Shown here: in pieces, positions 63,421 to 64,000 of the stretch
Layout of the letters: the number at the start of each line of letters is the position of its first letter
Position numbering within the stretch: the first letter of the stretch is position 1
From: Streptomyces iranensis
Lineage (GTDB): Bacteria > Actinomycetota > Actinomycetes > Streptomycetales > Streptomycetaceae
Assembly: GCF_017874715.1 (NCBI RefSeq)
Contig: NZ_JAGGLR010000001.1
Location: forward strand, 1 to 64,000
Length of the DNA: 64,000 nt
Reading direction: 5' to 3'
Position numbers and translations under genes: made by a program
The notes under the pieces: model-generated
Seen by the model: the letters and a program-made list of their open reading frames with translations, nothing else
The model's database searches: none
What the model was told of the DNA's origin: nothing

Positions 63421-63550
63421 GTGACGGCGCCGTCACGGGACCTGATGGCGCCGTAGCGGATCTGCTGGCGCCGTCACGGACCTGATGGCGCCGTAGCGAA
63501 CCTGATGGCGCCGTCACGGACCTGATGGCGCCGTAGCGGACCTGATGGCG
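63421..63550. repeat. 20 bp tandem repeat, six and a half copies
   Basis: CCTGATGGCGCCGTAGCGGA alternates with the variant ending GTCACGGA at exact 20 bp spacing from 63421. This gives a 40 bp higher-order period and one GGCGCC palindrome per unit. It lies between the converging phosphatase and enoyl-CoA hydratase genes. Confidence 0.9.
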
Positions 63551-63554
63551 TCGG

Positions 63555-64000
63555 CTAGTCCGTCACCCCCGCCAGGTCGCGCAGCCGACGGGCCTGGGCG
63601 GCGCGCTCGGCGGCGCGCTGCTCCTCGTAGGTGCGGTCCACGGCGCCCCGCAGCAGCGCCTTGGTCTCGACCACGGCGTCGCGGTCCGCGGCAAGCAGGG
63701 CCGCCGCCAGATCCTGGACCGCGCCGTCGAGCTCGGCGGCGGGCACCACGAGATTGGCCAGCCCGGTCCGCTCGGCCTCCTCGGCGTGGACGAAGCGCCC
63801 GGTCGCGCAGATCTCCAGCGCACGGGCGTATCCCACCAGCCCGACCAGCGGATGGGTGCCGGTGAGGTCCGGCACCAGCCCGAGGCTGGTCTCGCGCATG
63901 GCGAACTGTGCGTCGTCCGCGCAGACCCGCAGGTCGCAGGCGAGCGCAAGCTGGAAACCGGCCCCGACGGCATGGCCCTGGACGGCGGCGATCGACACGA
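63555..64000 (-). CDS. Enoyl-CoA hydratase/isomerase family protein (cut by the window edge)
   Basis: The C-terminal 148 residues are present. The crotonase oxyanion-hole motif is SIAAVQGHAVGAGFQLALAC and the second block is FAMRETSLGLVPDLTGTHPL, with a catalytic-region Asp in place of the usual second Glu. The C-terminal helices follow. The start and first third lie beyond 64000; the GTG at 63998 is internal. It would act on enoyl-CoA esters in fatty-acid or aromatic breakdown. Confidence 0.88.
   Translation of the reverse strand, partial: VSIAAVQGHAVGAGFQLALACDLRVCADDAQFAMRETSLGLVPDLTGTHPLVGLVGYARALEICATGRFVHAEEAERTGLANLVVPAAELDGAVQDLAAALLAADRDAVVETKALLRGAVDRTYEEQRAAERAAQARRLRDLAGVTD

Noticed and set aside
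63998..64000. GTG at 63998 as the true start of the enoyl-CoA hydratase
   Set aside because: The crotonase family has about 90-100 residues before AAVQGHAVGAG, so the gene extends past the window edge.

Overview
This 64 kb window is high-GC, gene-dense actinobacterial chromosome and almost certainly comes from a Streptomyces. The signs are a chaplin, WhiJ-type regulatory genes (DUF5753 HTH plus DUF397 plus an ATP-binding partner), a streptophobe-family membrane protein, a SpoIIE-type phosphatase, an InhA-like FabI next to FabG, rare TTA (bldA) codons in only two recognised genes, and frequent GTG starts. From memory, the order chaplin, two-component pair, serB, fabI-fabG, tyrS, moaA, acetate permease, secreted protease matches the SCO1790s-1820s part of the S. 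coelicolor core chromosome. No alignment was run.

Layout. 1-391: leader and promoter of an rRNA operon transcribed leftward; the 16S gene starts off the left edge. 392-6210: core genes (3-methyladenine glycosylase, Spo0M, barstar-like, PEBP, HNH nuclease, SPFH/NfeD membrane pair, ABC ATPase). 6321-9727: conserved hypothetical, a relic of a polyketide ketosynthase, a chaplin, and a GAF histidine kinase/LuxR regulator pair. 9728-20860: SLT lytic transglycosylase with a possibly structured leader, FHA-ABC transporter, streptophobe, SerB, SixA, and an MFS transporter with a 38-residue partner and a divergent FadR-type regulator. 21204-24935: fabG-fabI, an MBL-fold protein and a secreted ThuA protein. 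25093-31304: an accessory island with a truncated paralogue, an SseB-like protein, a helical partner, a 1487-residue WXG-RHS polymorphic toxin and a putative immunity gene. 31335-33117: WhiJ-like regulatory cassette. 33267-42255: TldD/TldE, TyrRS, small membrane proteins, MoaA, and DUF485 plus an acetate-permease-like symporter behind a Crp-like palindrome. 42902-52770: secreted subtilase, an ether-lipid-type pair (YhhN and sterol-desaturase/TMEM195-like), lipoprotein, DEDDh-BRCT exonuclease, metallothionein-like protein, SURF1, GH15 and an atypical SDR. 53053-63367: an Asp23/AmaP envelope-stress cluster next to a soluble hybrid kinase carrying six 92-residue HAMP repeats, its response regulator, and a HATPase-GAF-PP2C phosphatase. 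The right edge cuts an enoyl-CoA hydratase.

The most system-like parts are: (i) the WXG-RHS toxin island, where a Trp-Thr-Gly helical N-terminus, a helical partner and a lower-GC C-terminal domain with its own downstream gene suggest an ESX/type VII-delivered effector with an unassigned toxin; (ii) the two-gene operon pairing a TMEM195-like hydroxylase with a TMEM86-like lysoplasmalogenase; and (iii) the Asp23/AmaP cluster beside the multi-HAMP kinase and PP2C phosphatase. Six intergenic spaces between converging genes also carry 15-32 bp tandem repeat arrays, a recurrent pattern the genes do not explain.
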